NCBI GenBank assembly: GCA_934746015.1
Contig: CAKVEW010000010.1
Span: 1-64,000, forward strand
Length of the DNA stretch: 64,000 nt
From: an uncultured Clostridium sp.
GTDB lineage: Bacteria > Bacillota > Clostridia > Clostridiales > Clostridiaceae
Reading direction: 5' to 3'
Positions 55,622-64,000 of the stretch are shown in pieces (position 1 is the first letter of the stretch; each line of letters begins with the position of its first letter). Under the pieces are notes generated by a model. The model was not told where the DNA came from. It saw only the letters and a list, made by a program, of their open reading frames with translations, and searched no databases. Position numbers and translations under genes: made by a program.

Positions 55622-56371
55622 CTAATTTATGTTTTCTATTATTGCTTTTGCTACTGCCTCCGCTAGCAATTCTTGGTTATATTCATTAGAAAAATAATTT
55701 CTATCATTATAATTATTCATAAAACCAAATTCAATAAGCACTGAAGGAATATTATTTTCTCTTATAATATATAAGTCTTCACTTCCATCAAGCATTGGTC
55801 GCTTTTCTGTGTAGTATAAGTTATCTAGACTATTTTCTATACTTCTCCCTAAAATTACACTACTGTAATTATTGTAGTCTGTCCAAACCTCAAACCCATA
55901 TATATCCTCATAACCATATGTATCATAGTCATTAATGTGAAATGATATAAAATATTCTGCATTTGATGTATTGGATACTTGAACTCTATTCCTTAAGTCT
56001 TCTTTTTCGTTGTCCCCTAGGGATATATCATCAGTTCTAGTATAAATAACATTAATATCATTTTTTTCTAATATCTCCCCCACCTTATTGGAAATACTTA
56101 GAACTATATCTTTCTCATAAATTTCTCCAAAATTAGCACCTATATCATGTCCTCCATGACCTGGATCAAGTATAACACTTATTTTTTCTTCATTAATTTC
56201 TTCAATATTTGATATAATACTACTTAAACCCGAGGTAACCTTATAACTAAAAATATGACTTATTATTTTATTTAAAAGTATTATAAATACTATTAGTACT
56301 ATACATGCTCTAGCTCGTCTAAAAAATATTCTTCTTTTTCTTCTTCTACTCAATTCACTAATTTTTTTCAT
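55622..56371 (-). CDS. N-acetylmuramoyl-L-alanine amidase (Amidase_3, CwlD-like)
   Basis: Zinc amidase that cleaves the bond between muramic acid and the stem peptide. The 249 residues begin with an arginine-rich tail and a membrane anchor (ARACIVLIVFIILLNKII, about 20-37). The catalytic domain has VILDPGHGGHDIGAN (His72), YEKDIVLSI (Glu86), FISFHINDYDT and the closing VLIEFGFMNNYNDR. In spore formers CwlD makes muramic lactam in the cortex; an anchored vegetative amidase is the alternative. Downstream of the two-component operon on the same strand. Confidence 0.9.
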   Translation of the reverse strand: MKKISELSRRRKRRIFFRRARACIVLIVFIILLNKIISHIFSYKVTSGLSSIISNIEEINEEKISVILDPGHGGHDIGANFGEIYEKDIVLSISNKVGEILEKNDINVIYTRTDDISLGDNEKEDLRNRVQVSNTSNAEYFISFHINDYDTYGYEDIYGFEVWTDYNNYSSVILGRSIENSLDNLYYTEKRPMLDGSEDLYIIRENNIPSVLIEFGFMNNYNDRNYFSNEYNQELLAEAVAKAIIENIN

Positions 56372-56478
56372 TATAAATCCTCCTATTATAAATAATAAGA
56401 GGATTTTGTAATATTCAAGTATATAAAATGTATCTTAGTTGTAATTTATTTATTAAATTTTTATAATTAAATTATTTG

Positions 56479-57207
56479 CTAATTTGGCAATAAAGATATT
56501 TCAATTAAAGAATTTAATTTATCACTTTCTAAATTACTTTGTATAGTAAGTAATAGCATGGAATCTTCTGATGTTAAGCTACCATACCCAAGCTCACTTT
56601 TACTATAATTGCTCATTTTTATTCCTAGGTAATCTGCATATATTTTTAAATATTCTTCTATATTAATATTTTCTTTTTTATCTTCAGTAAAGTCATGAGC
56701 TACTATATTCCATATCTCTCCTGTATATGCATTTTGCTTTACCTCTATATTTAATTCATCACTTCTGAATCTAATTATCCAATAACTATAAGCATCTTTA
56801 ATTTTAGTATGTTCAAATGCCTTACTCCCTAAAAAGGCTTGTGTATTCCAATAATCATCTATAGTTTCAAAACCTTTTGGAAGTATTCCTTTTTCACAAA
56901 AGTATTTTATATCATCAATTGCCTTACTTACTGCTTCATCCATAGTTAATTGATTCATAGTTGGTTCATGAATTTTTATATCTCTATTATCATTCCAAGT
57001 AATTAATATATTTCTAATTTGCTCTATTGTTAAATCACTATTAGTAATTGAATTATCCCCATTAATATCATTACTAAACTCTTTAATTTCTGATAAACGC
57101 TTCTTTTCTTGATTATATAGTAAAAATCTAGTAAGTCCCCAACCACCTATAATAATTACAATTATTAATATTATACCTATAAGAGTTGATTTTTTATGAT
57201 TTCTCAT
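56479..57207 (-). CDS. membrane-anchored accessory protein of a two-component system
   Basis: A 242-residue protein with one N-terminal membrane segment (LIGIILIIVIIIGGWGLTRF, about 9-28) and an extracytoplasmic domain. The segment from about 85 to 190 (MNQLTMDEAVSKAIDDIKYF, then YWIIRFRSDELNIEVKQNAY and TGEIWNIVAHD) resembles a PepSY-like fold, which often inhibits or senses. The start overlaps the histidine kinase stop by one base (ATG within the junction), so the two are coupled. It probably senses or modulates the kinase; the family call is tentative. Confidence 0.7.
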   Translation of the reverse strand: MRNHKKSTLIGIILIIVIIIGGWGLTRFLLYNQEKKRLSEIKEFSNDINGDNSITNSDLTIEQIRNILITWNDNRDIKIHEPTMNQLTMDEAVSKAIDDIKYFCEKGILPKGFETIDDYWNTQAFLGSKAFEHTKIKDAYSYWIIRFRSDELNIEVKQNAYTGEIWNIVAHDFTEDKKENINIEEYLKIYADYLGIKMSNYSKSELGYGSLTSEDSMLLLTIQSNLESDKLNSLIEISLLPN

Positions 57208-58613
57208 TATGGGTTACCTCCATTAATATCTACTTCTAAGGAGACTATTGTTCCCTTATGAACCTCACTAGAAATTTTCAAATTACTTTTATGAATCTTA
57301 GCTATTTTATCACATAATGCTAATCCAAGACCTACCCCATGTTGTTCTCTAGCCCTCGATTTATCAACCATATAAAAGGCTTCTGTTATCCTATCTATTT
57401 CTTCCTTTGGAATACCTCTTCCATTATCTCTAACCTCAATATTATACTTATTATTAATTTTGTATCCGATTATTCCTAATTTATTTGAATCTGCTTTAAT
57501 TGAGTTATCCAGTAGGTTAAGAATTAACATTTTAAATAAATCAAACTCAATTTCTATATACTCATCTTCTACATCTAAAGAAACATCTATATTTTTTTCT
57601 TTAATAATTGGTTTTATCGTATCTAAAATATTTTGGAATACTTCTTTGCTACTTAATTGTTCTAAAATAAAATTTTGCTTATTAAGCATTGTTAAATCCA
57701 TAAGTTTAAAGGATAAAGCCTCTAACCGTAGACCTTCATCTAAAATATATCTAGCAGCATTCTTTATATCTTCTCTAGGTAAATCTCTATGATAAATCAT
57801 ATCTGCATAACCTATAACAGATGTTAGTGGTGTTTTTAATTCATGAGCAAAATTTGTAACAAAATCTTCTTTTCTTTCTGCATCAATTTCTAATTCTTGA
57901 ACCTTTTCCTCTATGGCTTCAGCCATCTTATTAAAGCTCTCAGCTAATTCTCCTAATTCACCATTACCACTATAATCTAAATGCTCATTATAATATCCAC
58001 TGGCAATTCTTGAACTTGACTTAATAAGCTTTTTAATGGGTCTCGTAATCAAACTAGATAATATCATCATAACTACTGCTCCAGCAAAAATAGCGGTAAA
58101 ATAAATTAAGTCAAAATTTTTTTCCATATCCCTTTTATGAGATAAAATATCACTTATATTTGTAGCTGAAAGTAAATAATATGTTCTATCATTATGTTCA
58201 AAACTCCCTCCAACTACAATAAGCTTACTTTCATTTACCTCTTCTATCTTGCATATTATTGAATCTTCTTTTATTAAATTTACTATATCAAGGCTTAAAT
58301 CATTTGGAAGATTAGAAGATATTATCGTCTTATCTTCACTAAGTAATGCTATTTGATTTCCCTCAATTGTATATCTCGAAACATCTAAAATAGATAAATC
58401 ATATTTTTCATTTATTTCTTGTTTTCTATTCTTACTCATTAATAATTTGGATTGAATATTATATTTTATATAGGTATACTGATTTTTTGCCTGATCAATT
58501 TCTCTATTCATATAATTTTTAAGAGAAGAGGAAATTAAAACATATGCAGATAATGATAAGAATAAGCTTAAAGTTGCTATAGAACATAAAAATATCTTTA
58601 CATATAATTTCAT
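57207..58613 (-). CDS. sensor histidine kinase
   Basis: A 468-residue membrane kinase. Two membrane segments (about 5-28 and 170-190) flank an extracellular sensor of about 140 residues. HAMP follows (SRIASGYYNEHLDYSG, about 192-243), then HisKA with NFAHELKTPLTSVIGY (phosphorylated His257) and an HATPase domain with N-box MLILNLLDNSIKADS, G1 VRDNGRGIP and G2 HGVGLGLALC. It partners the response regulator six bases upstream. Signal unknown; an envelope signal is plausible given the amidase and anchored protein beside it. Confidence 0.95.
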   Translation of the reverse strand: MKLYVKIFLCSIATLSLFLSLSAYVLISSSLKNYMNREIDQAKNQYTYIKYNIQSKLLMSKNRKQEINEKYDLSILDVSRYTIEGNQIALLSEDKTIISSNLPNDLSLDIVNLIKEDSIICKIEEVNESKLIVVGGSFEHNDRTYYLLSATNISDILSHKRDMEKNFDLIYFTAIFAGAVVMMILSSLITRPIKKLIKSSSRIASGYYNEHLDYSGNGELGELAESFNKMAEAIEEKVQELEIDAERKEDFVTNFAHELKTPLTSVIGYADMIYHRDLPREDIKNAARYILDEGLRLEALSFKLMDLTMLNKQNFILEQLSSKEVFQNILDTIKPIIKEKNIDVSLDVEDEYIEIEFDLFKMLILNLLDNSIKADSNKLGIIGYKINNKYNIEVRDNGRGIPKEEIDRITEAFYMVDKSRAREQHGVGLGLALCDKIAKIHKSNLKISSEVHKGTIVSLEVDINGGNP

Positions 58614-58619
58614 AAAGTT

Positions 58620-59273
58620 TTATACCTCTAATCTATATCCAATTCTAAATACTGTTTTTATATTATTTTCCCATCCTAATTTTTTTCTTAATCTTTGAAT
58701 ATGCAAATCAATAGTTCTTGTATCTCCCATGAACTCTTCTTGCCATACTCTTTCATATAATTGATTTCTATATAATGCTATATTTTTATTGCGAATAAGT
58801 TCTAACAACAAATCAAATTCTTTTACTGTTAAGTCAACATATTTTCCATCTTTAATAACAGATCTAGAACTTGGATTTATCTTAACTCCTAAAACCTCAT
58901 AAGTTTTATCTCCACCATTAACCCTTCGTAAAACTGCTTCTATTCTAGCTAGCAATTCCCCAATTTGAAAGGGCTTAACTATATAATCATCTGCTCCCAA
59001 TTTCAATCCTCTTATTTTATTTTCTACTGTTCCCTTTGCAGTTATAAATATTACTGGTGTTTTAAATGGTTTTATATATTCTAAAAGTTCATATCCATCA
59101 ATTCCTGGCAACATAATATCTAGTAATACTAAATCGAATTTTTCTTCTTCTATTATGTTTGCGGCATCTATTCCATTAAAAGCACACTTACACATATATC
59201 CTTCTGCAACTAAATTTATTTTTATTAAATTTGATATTGGCTCTTCATCTTCAACTATCAATATTTTTTGCAT
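58620..59273 (-). CDS. OmpR-family response regulator
   Basis: A 217-residue regulator from the ATG at 59273 (AAGGAG upstream; an earlier GTG overlaps that site). The receiver has MQKILIVEDEEP, the phosphorylated Asp52 in VLLDIMLPGIDGYE, and FITAKGTVENK with the conserved lysine. The winged-helix domain has VDLTVKEFDLLLELIRN and GDTRTIDLHIQRLRKKLG. First gene of the operon with the kinase and accessory protein. A direct repeat in its promoter region may be its own binding site. Confidence 0.95.
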   Translation of the reverse strand: MQKILIVEDEEPISNLIKINLVAEGYMCKCAFNGIDAANIIEEEKFDLVLLDIMLPGIDGYELLEYIKPFKTPVIFITAKGTVENKIRGLKLGADDYIVKPFQIGELLARIEAVLRRVNGGDKTYEVLGVKINPSSRSVIKDGKYVDLTVKEFDLLLELIRNKNIALYRNQLYERVWQEEFMGDTRTIDLHIQRLRKKLGWENNIKTVFRIGYRLEV

Positions 59274-59310
59274 ATAAAACACACTCCTTAAATTTTACAT
59301 AATATCATAC

Positions 59311-59328
59311 AGTTGTAATAAAGTTGTA
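59311..59328 (-). promoter_or_regulatory. candidate response-regulator box (direct repeat)
   Basis: On the minus strand TACAACT occurs twice with an 11-base period (59328-59322 and 59317-59311), the spacing used by OmpR-family dimers. A TATTAT -10 lies just downstream (about 59306-59301) and there is no good -35, as at activator-dependent promoters. Autoregulation is inferred. Confidence 0.5.
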
Positions 59329-59430
59329 TAATTTAGTATTTCACTTAGCATTATAATTTAGTAACCTTATATTAATCTTAAAATTTAATGTAAAAACTTC
59401 ATTGAAAGAATTATTTATTAATCTTGATAT

Positions 59431-59474
59431 AAAAAAGAGGCGAAAAGCCGAATCTTGCTTTTCACCTCTTTTTT
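59431..59474. terminator. bidirectional terminator
   Basis: AAAAAAGAGGCGAAAAGC and GCTTTTCACCTCTTTTTT pair with one mismatch, with six T residues on each side. It ends the HAD gene on the minus strand. Confidence 0.9.
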
Positions 59475-60318
59475 ATATTAAATTATTCTTTTTGAAACTA
59501 AAGTATACACCGTCATTCTCAGCTGTATATGTTATTTCTTTAGATACTTTTATTAGTTCTGGCTTTGCATTCTCCATTGCCACTCCATAATTAACACACT
59601 TAAACATATCTATATCATTTTCCCCATCACCATATGCCAATGTATCACTCTTATTCATATTTAAATATTCAATAACATAATTAATTGCTGTAGACTTCCT
59701 TATACCCTTTGTACCAATTTCACCACTATTTTCTCCAAATTGTGGTACAGTATTATGATATATTTCTAGATTTTCTTTAAAAGTATCATAAACCTCTTCA
59801 TAGGGATGACCATTACTAATAAAAGATATTTTATTAATATTACTATAATTAACTTCTTTATCCTTATACTTATTAAGTAATTGAAAAAACCATTCCATTT
59901 CCTTTTTTGCATCTTCAAATTCACTGCTATATTCTTTAAGCCCATTTGTTACTTGTTTTAAAATAGCATCTATACATCCTGGACTTCCAAACAGGCCATC
60001 ATTTGACTCAATGTAGTAATCTATATTATGCTTTTCAAAATATTCTATTATGCTTTTCACAGCTTTTATAGGCATCTTTTTATGCATTAATACCTCTTCA
60101 TTAACTTCTATATATCCTCCACCAGCACAAATCATACCATCAAAGCCTATGGATGAAATATCTTCAGTAACTTCTGGTTTTGATCTACCAGTACATATAT
60201 ATACCAAATGGCCCTTAGATCTTGCTATCTTAATTGCCTCTCTTGCAGATTCCGGTACTTGTCCAGATAAATCACAAAGGGTACCATCCACATCTATGAA
60301 AATTAACTTTCTACTCAT
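59473..60318 (-). CDS. HAD-superfamily (Cof-type) sugar phosphatase
   Basis: A 281-residue Cof-like hydrolase. Motif I is LIFIDVDGTLCDLSG, motif II VYICTGRSKPE, motif III the lysine in GTKGIRKSTAINYV and motif IV LAYGDGENDIDMFKC. It lies directly downstream of the GH1 and beta-glucoside PTS genes, 21 bases after GH1, and probably acts on a sugar phosphate of that pathway. AGGAG precedes the ATG. Confidence 0.9.
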   Translation of the reverse strand: MSRKLIFIDVDGTLCDLSGQVPESAREAIKIARSKGHLVYICTGRSKPEVTEDISSIGFDGMICAGGGYIEVNEEVLMHKKMPIKAVKSIIEYFEKHNIDYYIESNDGLFGSPGCIDAILKQVTNGLKEYSSEFEDAKKEMEWFFQLLNKYKDKEVNYSNINKISFISNGHPYEEVYDTFKENLEIYHNTVPQFGENSGEIGTKGIRKSTAINYVIEYLNMNKSDTLAYGDGENDIDMFKCVNYGVAMENAKPELIKVSKEITYTAENDGVYFSFKKNNLI

Positions 60319-60339
60319 TTATATACTCCTAAAATATTT

Positions 60340-61806
<1,467 letters not shown>

Positions 61807-61826
61807 TTAATAATCCTCCTAATGCT

Positions 61827-63689
61827 TTATTTATTAACGCTCAATAATCTATCTTTAAATTCTATGTTGTAAGGAAGTTTTTCACTTGAATTAACAACTA
61901 CTTCTGGAAACTTATCAGTATTAGTTACAACTATTGGTGATATTAAATCAAGTCCTTCTTGTTTAATTAAATTCATATCAAATTCTATTAATTCATCTCC
62001 TATATTTACTTCTTGTCCAACATTGACTTTTAACTTAAAACCTCTTCCTTTTAGATTAACAGTGTCTACTCCAATATGAATAAGTAATTCAATTCCTTTA
62101 TCAGATGTTAAACCTATTGCATGTTGTGTTGGTACTATAGTGGTAACAGTTCCTTTAAATGGTGATCTTACAATTCCACTTGAAGGAATAATTGCTACTC
62201 CCTTTCCAACTAAACCATCTGCAAATATTTGATCTGGTACCTGTGAAAGCTTCACTACATTTCCTTCCATAGGTGATAATATATCTATAGATTTACTATC
62301 AATACTTTCATTCTCTAAATTTACTTTATCTGCTTTTTCACTACCCTCAAATTTAAATACCATTGTTACTAAAAATGCTACTACAAAGCTTAATGCTACA
62401 CCTATTAAAGCAAACATCATATTATTAGTTCCTTCTTGAATATATGAAGGTAATGCAGTAATTCCTGGAAGTGAGAATGAAAATGCTTTTACAACAAATG
62501 TTCCAAAAATACCACCACCAACAGCACCACCTATTAATGCTCCATAGAAAGGTTTTTTTAGCTTCAAAGTTACTCCATAAATGGCTGGCTCAGTTATTCC
62601 AAATATTGCTGAAATACCTGTTGAATATGCTAATGATTTCATTTTTTTATCTTTACTTTTTACTGCTACTGCAAATGTTGCTCCTGCTTGTGCTAAATTA
62701 CTTACTAAGTTCATTGGAAGTAATACGATATCATATCCCACACTACTAAAGCTTGCAAATGCAGCTGGGAAGAATGCATAGTGCATACCAGTTATTACAA
62801 GTAAAGGCATTAATCCTCCAAGTAACATTCCTGCAAATGGTCCTGCTACATTAAATAGTCCTGAGAAAAATCTTTCAACATATACTCCAATATAATTTCC
62901 TAATGGTGCAATAAATACTAAGACTAATATAGATGTAACCAATAATACACATAAAGGTGTAACTATTATTTTAAAAAGATTAGGTACAAACTTATCTATC
63001 ACCTTATATACATAGCTTAATAACCATACACCTAGAATAATAGGAATAACTGTAGAACTATAATTAAGCATTGGAATACTTAATCCTAAAAAGCTCAAAG
63101 AAGCAACTTCTCCAGATGCAGCATAATTAATAATTGTTGGGTACATAATTACACCTGCAATAGTTACTGCTAAAAACTCATTTGTTTTAAACTTTTTAGC
63201 TGCTGAAAAAGCAATCAAAAATGGTAAGAAATAGAATGGAGCATCTGCAATCATACTTAAAACTGAGTATTCTGAAGTGGTGGCTGACATCAAATTTAAA
63301 GCTGTTAATAATGCCATAACCCCTTTTAATAATCCAGCACCTACTATTGCCGGTAATGCTGGAGTAAATATACCTGAAATAGTATCAAAAATACTATCTA
63401 ACACATTTTTCTTACCCTTTTTTTCTGTATTATTAGAATATTCATCTCCTAATATATTACTTACTTCTTCAAATACCTCGGCGACCTTATTGCCAATAAT
63501 AACTTGGAATTGTCCATTCTGGAATTGCGCTCCCATTACTCCTTCAATATCTTTAATATTCTCAACCTTTACTTTCTTAGTATCAACTACATTAAAACGT
63601 AGACGTGTAATACAGTGCCATCCTTGAGTAATATTCTCTTTTCCGCCTATTTCAGTAATAACTCTTTTTGCTAGCTCTTTTTTATTCAT
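61827..63689 (-). CDS. beta-glucoside PTS, EIIBCA
   Basis: A 620-residue single-chain permease of the glucose/beta-glucoside PTS family. EIIB (about 1-85) has GWHCITRLRFN with phosphocysteine Cys26. EIIC (about 105-450) has about ten membrane segments and the GITEPAIYGVTLKLKKPF signature. EIIA (about 470-610) has PTQHAIGL (His523) and ELLIHIGVDTVNLKG with the phosphohistidine His538. Operon with GH1 and a HAD phosphatase, all for uptake and use of an aryl-beta-glucoside or cellobiose-like sugar. GGGGAGG precedes the ATG. Confidence 0.95.
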   Translation of the reverse strand: MNKKELAKRVITEIGGKENITQGWHCITRLRFNVVDTKKVKVENIKDIEGVMGAQFQNGQFQVIIGNKVAEVFEEVSNILGDEYSNNTEKKGKKNVLDSIFDTISGIFTPALPAIVGAGLLKGVMALLTALNLMSATTSEYSVLSMIADAPFYFLPFLIAFSAAKKFKTNEFLAVTIAGVIMYPTIINYAASGEVASLSFLGLSIPMLNYSSTVIPIILGVWLLSYVYKVIDKFVPNLFKIIVTPLCVLLVTSILVLVFIAPLGNYIGVYVERFFSGLFNVAGPFAGMLLGGLMPLLVITGMHYAFFPAAFASFSSVGYDIVLLPMNLVSNLAQAGATFAVAVKSKDKKMKSLAYSTGISAIFGITEPAIYGVTLKLKKPFYGALIGGAVGGGIFGTFVVKAFSFSLPGITALPSYIQEGTNNMMFALIGVALSFVVAFLVTMVFKFEGSEKADKVNLENESIDSKSIDILSPMEGNVVKLSQVPDQIFADGLVGKGVAIIPSSGIVRSPFKGTVTTIVPTQHAIGLTSDKGIELLIHIGVDTVNLKGRGFKLKVNVGQEVNIGDELIEFDMNLIKQEGLDLISPIVVTNTDKFPEVVVNSSEKLPYNIEFKDRLLSVNK

Positions 63690-63751
63690 TACTTATCCTC
63701 CCCTTATTTCTTAATCCTTCTCTGCTGTCCTTCTTGTCTTAATATTATCAT

Positions 63752-63800
63752 AAAAAAAACATAGAAGAGCCTTCAATATATGCAGGTCTTTTCTATGTTT
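63752..63800 (-). terminator. terminator between the RpiR gene and the PTS gene
   Basis: AAACATAGAAAAGACCT and AGGCTCTTCTATGTTT pair with a bulge, followed by eight T residues on the minus strand. Confidence 0.85.
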
Positions 63801-63829
63801 AGAATTATTTTCATTTTTTGAAAACGGAT

Positions 63830-64000
63830 TCACCTTTTAGCTTCTTTATTGTATTTCTGATAATATCTATTAATCAATATTTCTGTAAATAGGTGTAATT
63901 TATATCTTCCTTCAGTTGCACTCTTATAACTTCCAAGATAACTAACATAATCACATTGAGATGCCATCTTTAAAGCTGGATTTTGTGTCACAAGCACAAT
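63830..64000 (-). CDS. RpiR-type regulator, C-terminal part only (cut by window edge)
   Basis: The last 56 residues of a protein whose start lies beyond the window. The visible part begins IVLVTQNPALKMASQCDYVS, then YLGSYKSATEGRYKLHLFTE and ILINRYYQKYNKEAKR. LVTQNP followed by a helical tail with FTEILINRYY is typical of the end of an RpiR SIS domain. It is upstream of and on the same strand as the beta-glucoside PTS operon, so it is the likely regulator. The stop is TGA at 63832-63830. Confidence 0.65.
   Translation of the reverse strand: MVLVTQNPALKMASQCDYVSYLGSYKSATEGRYKLHLFTEILINRYYQKYNKEAKR

Noticed and set aside
63700..63829. BglG-type antiterminator site before the beta-glucoside PTS
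   Set aside because: The hairpin fits a simple terminator of the upstream gene, and that gene looks like an RpiR regulator, not a BglG antiterminator.

Overview
The window looks like chromosome of a low-GC Gram-positive anaerobe of the genus Clostridium in the narrow sense (C. perfringens / C. tertium-like). The DNA is visibly AT-rich. Ribosome binding sites are strong AGGAGG types. The order dnaX - ybaB - recR - DUF2508 is the usual clostridial one, and the signal recognition particle RNA is the long form with an Alu domain. Species cannot be fixed from the sequence alone. Most genes lie on the minus strand, so operons below read from high to low coordinates.

Layout. 0.1-4.9 kb: DNA metabolism cluster (dnaX, ybaB, recR, DUF2508) with a cardiolipin synthase inserted. 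5.3-11.2 kb: a sugar operon (nanE, PTS IIC, HAD phosphatase, IIA, IIB, DUF4127) followed by its likely RpiR regulator. 11.4-14.1 kb: an MFS pump behind what looks like a leader-peptide attenuator, a GNAT acetyltransferase and two small membrane proteins. 14.3-20.3 kb: thyA-folA, SRP RNA, tRNA-Ser, lgt, tadA, a CNNM-type membrane protein and a MATE pump. 20.7-26.3 kb: an accessory segment ending at tRNA-Arg(CCU), with two membrane proteins of unknown function and an 836-residue fusion of an SF2 helicase with a PD-(D/E)xK nuclease, a candidate defence gene. 26.4-32.3 kb: a ribose operon read rbsR/K-rbsD-rbsA-rbsC-rbsB, in which repressor and ribokinase are one reading frame. 32.4-37.3 kb: housekeeping genes (plsC, ogt, DEAD-box RNA helicase, rubredoxin). 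37.5-45 kb: a decayed beta-glucoside/cellobiose region with a live GH1 enzyme, a live PTS and PRD regulator, a dead EIIB, a GH1 fossil and a dead IS1182-type transposase. 45.5-51.3 kb: RpiR and ChbG/YdjC genes, a secreted phytase-like/GxGYxYP fusion and a TipAS-type MerR regulator with a textbook 19-bp-spacer promoter. 51.5-55.6 kb: cytidine deaminase, then a DUF1538 membrane protein coupled to two tandem P-II-like proteins. 55.6-59.3 kb: cell-wall amidase and a two-component system with an anchored accessory protein. 59.5-64 kb: HAD phosphatase, GH1, a beta-glucoside PTS and the end of an RpiR regulator.

How it fits together. The window is rich in PTS-based uptake of beta-glucosides, cellobiose-type sugars and aminosugars, each set with its own phospho-glycosidase or epimerase and its own RpiR, PRD or LacI regulator. 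The items most worth a second look are the helicase-nuclease in its tRNA-bounded segment, the DUF1538/P-II module, the phytase-GxGYxYP fusion, the rbsR-rbsK fusion with an internal ribosome binding site, the leader ORF and mutually exclusive pairings in front of the MFS pump, and a slippery heptamer in dnaX.
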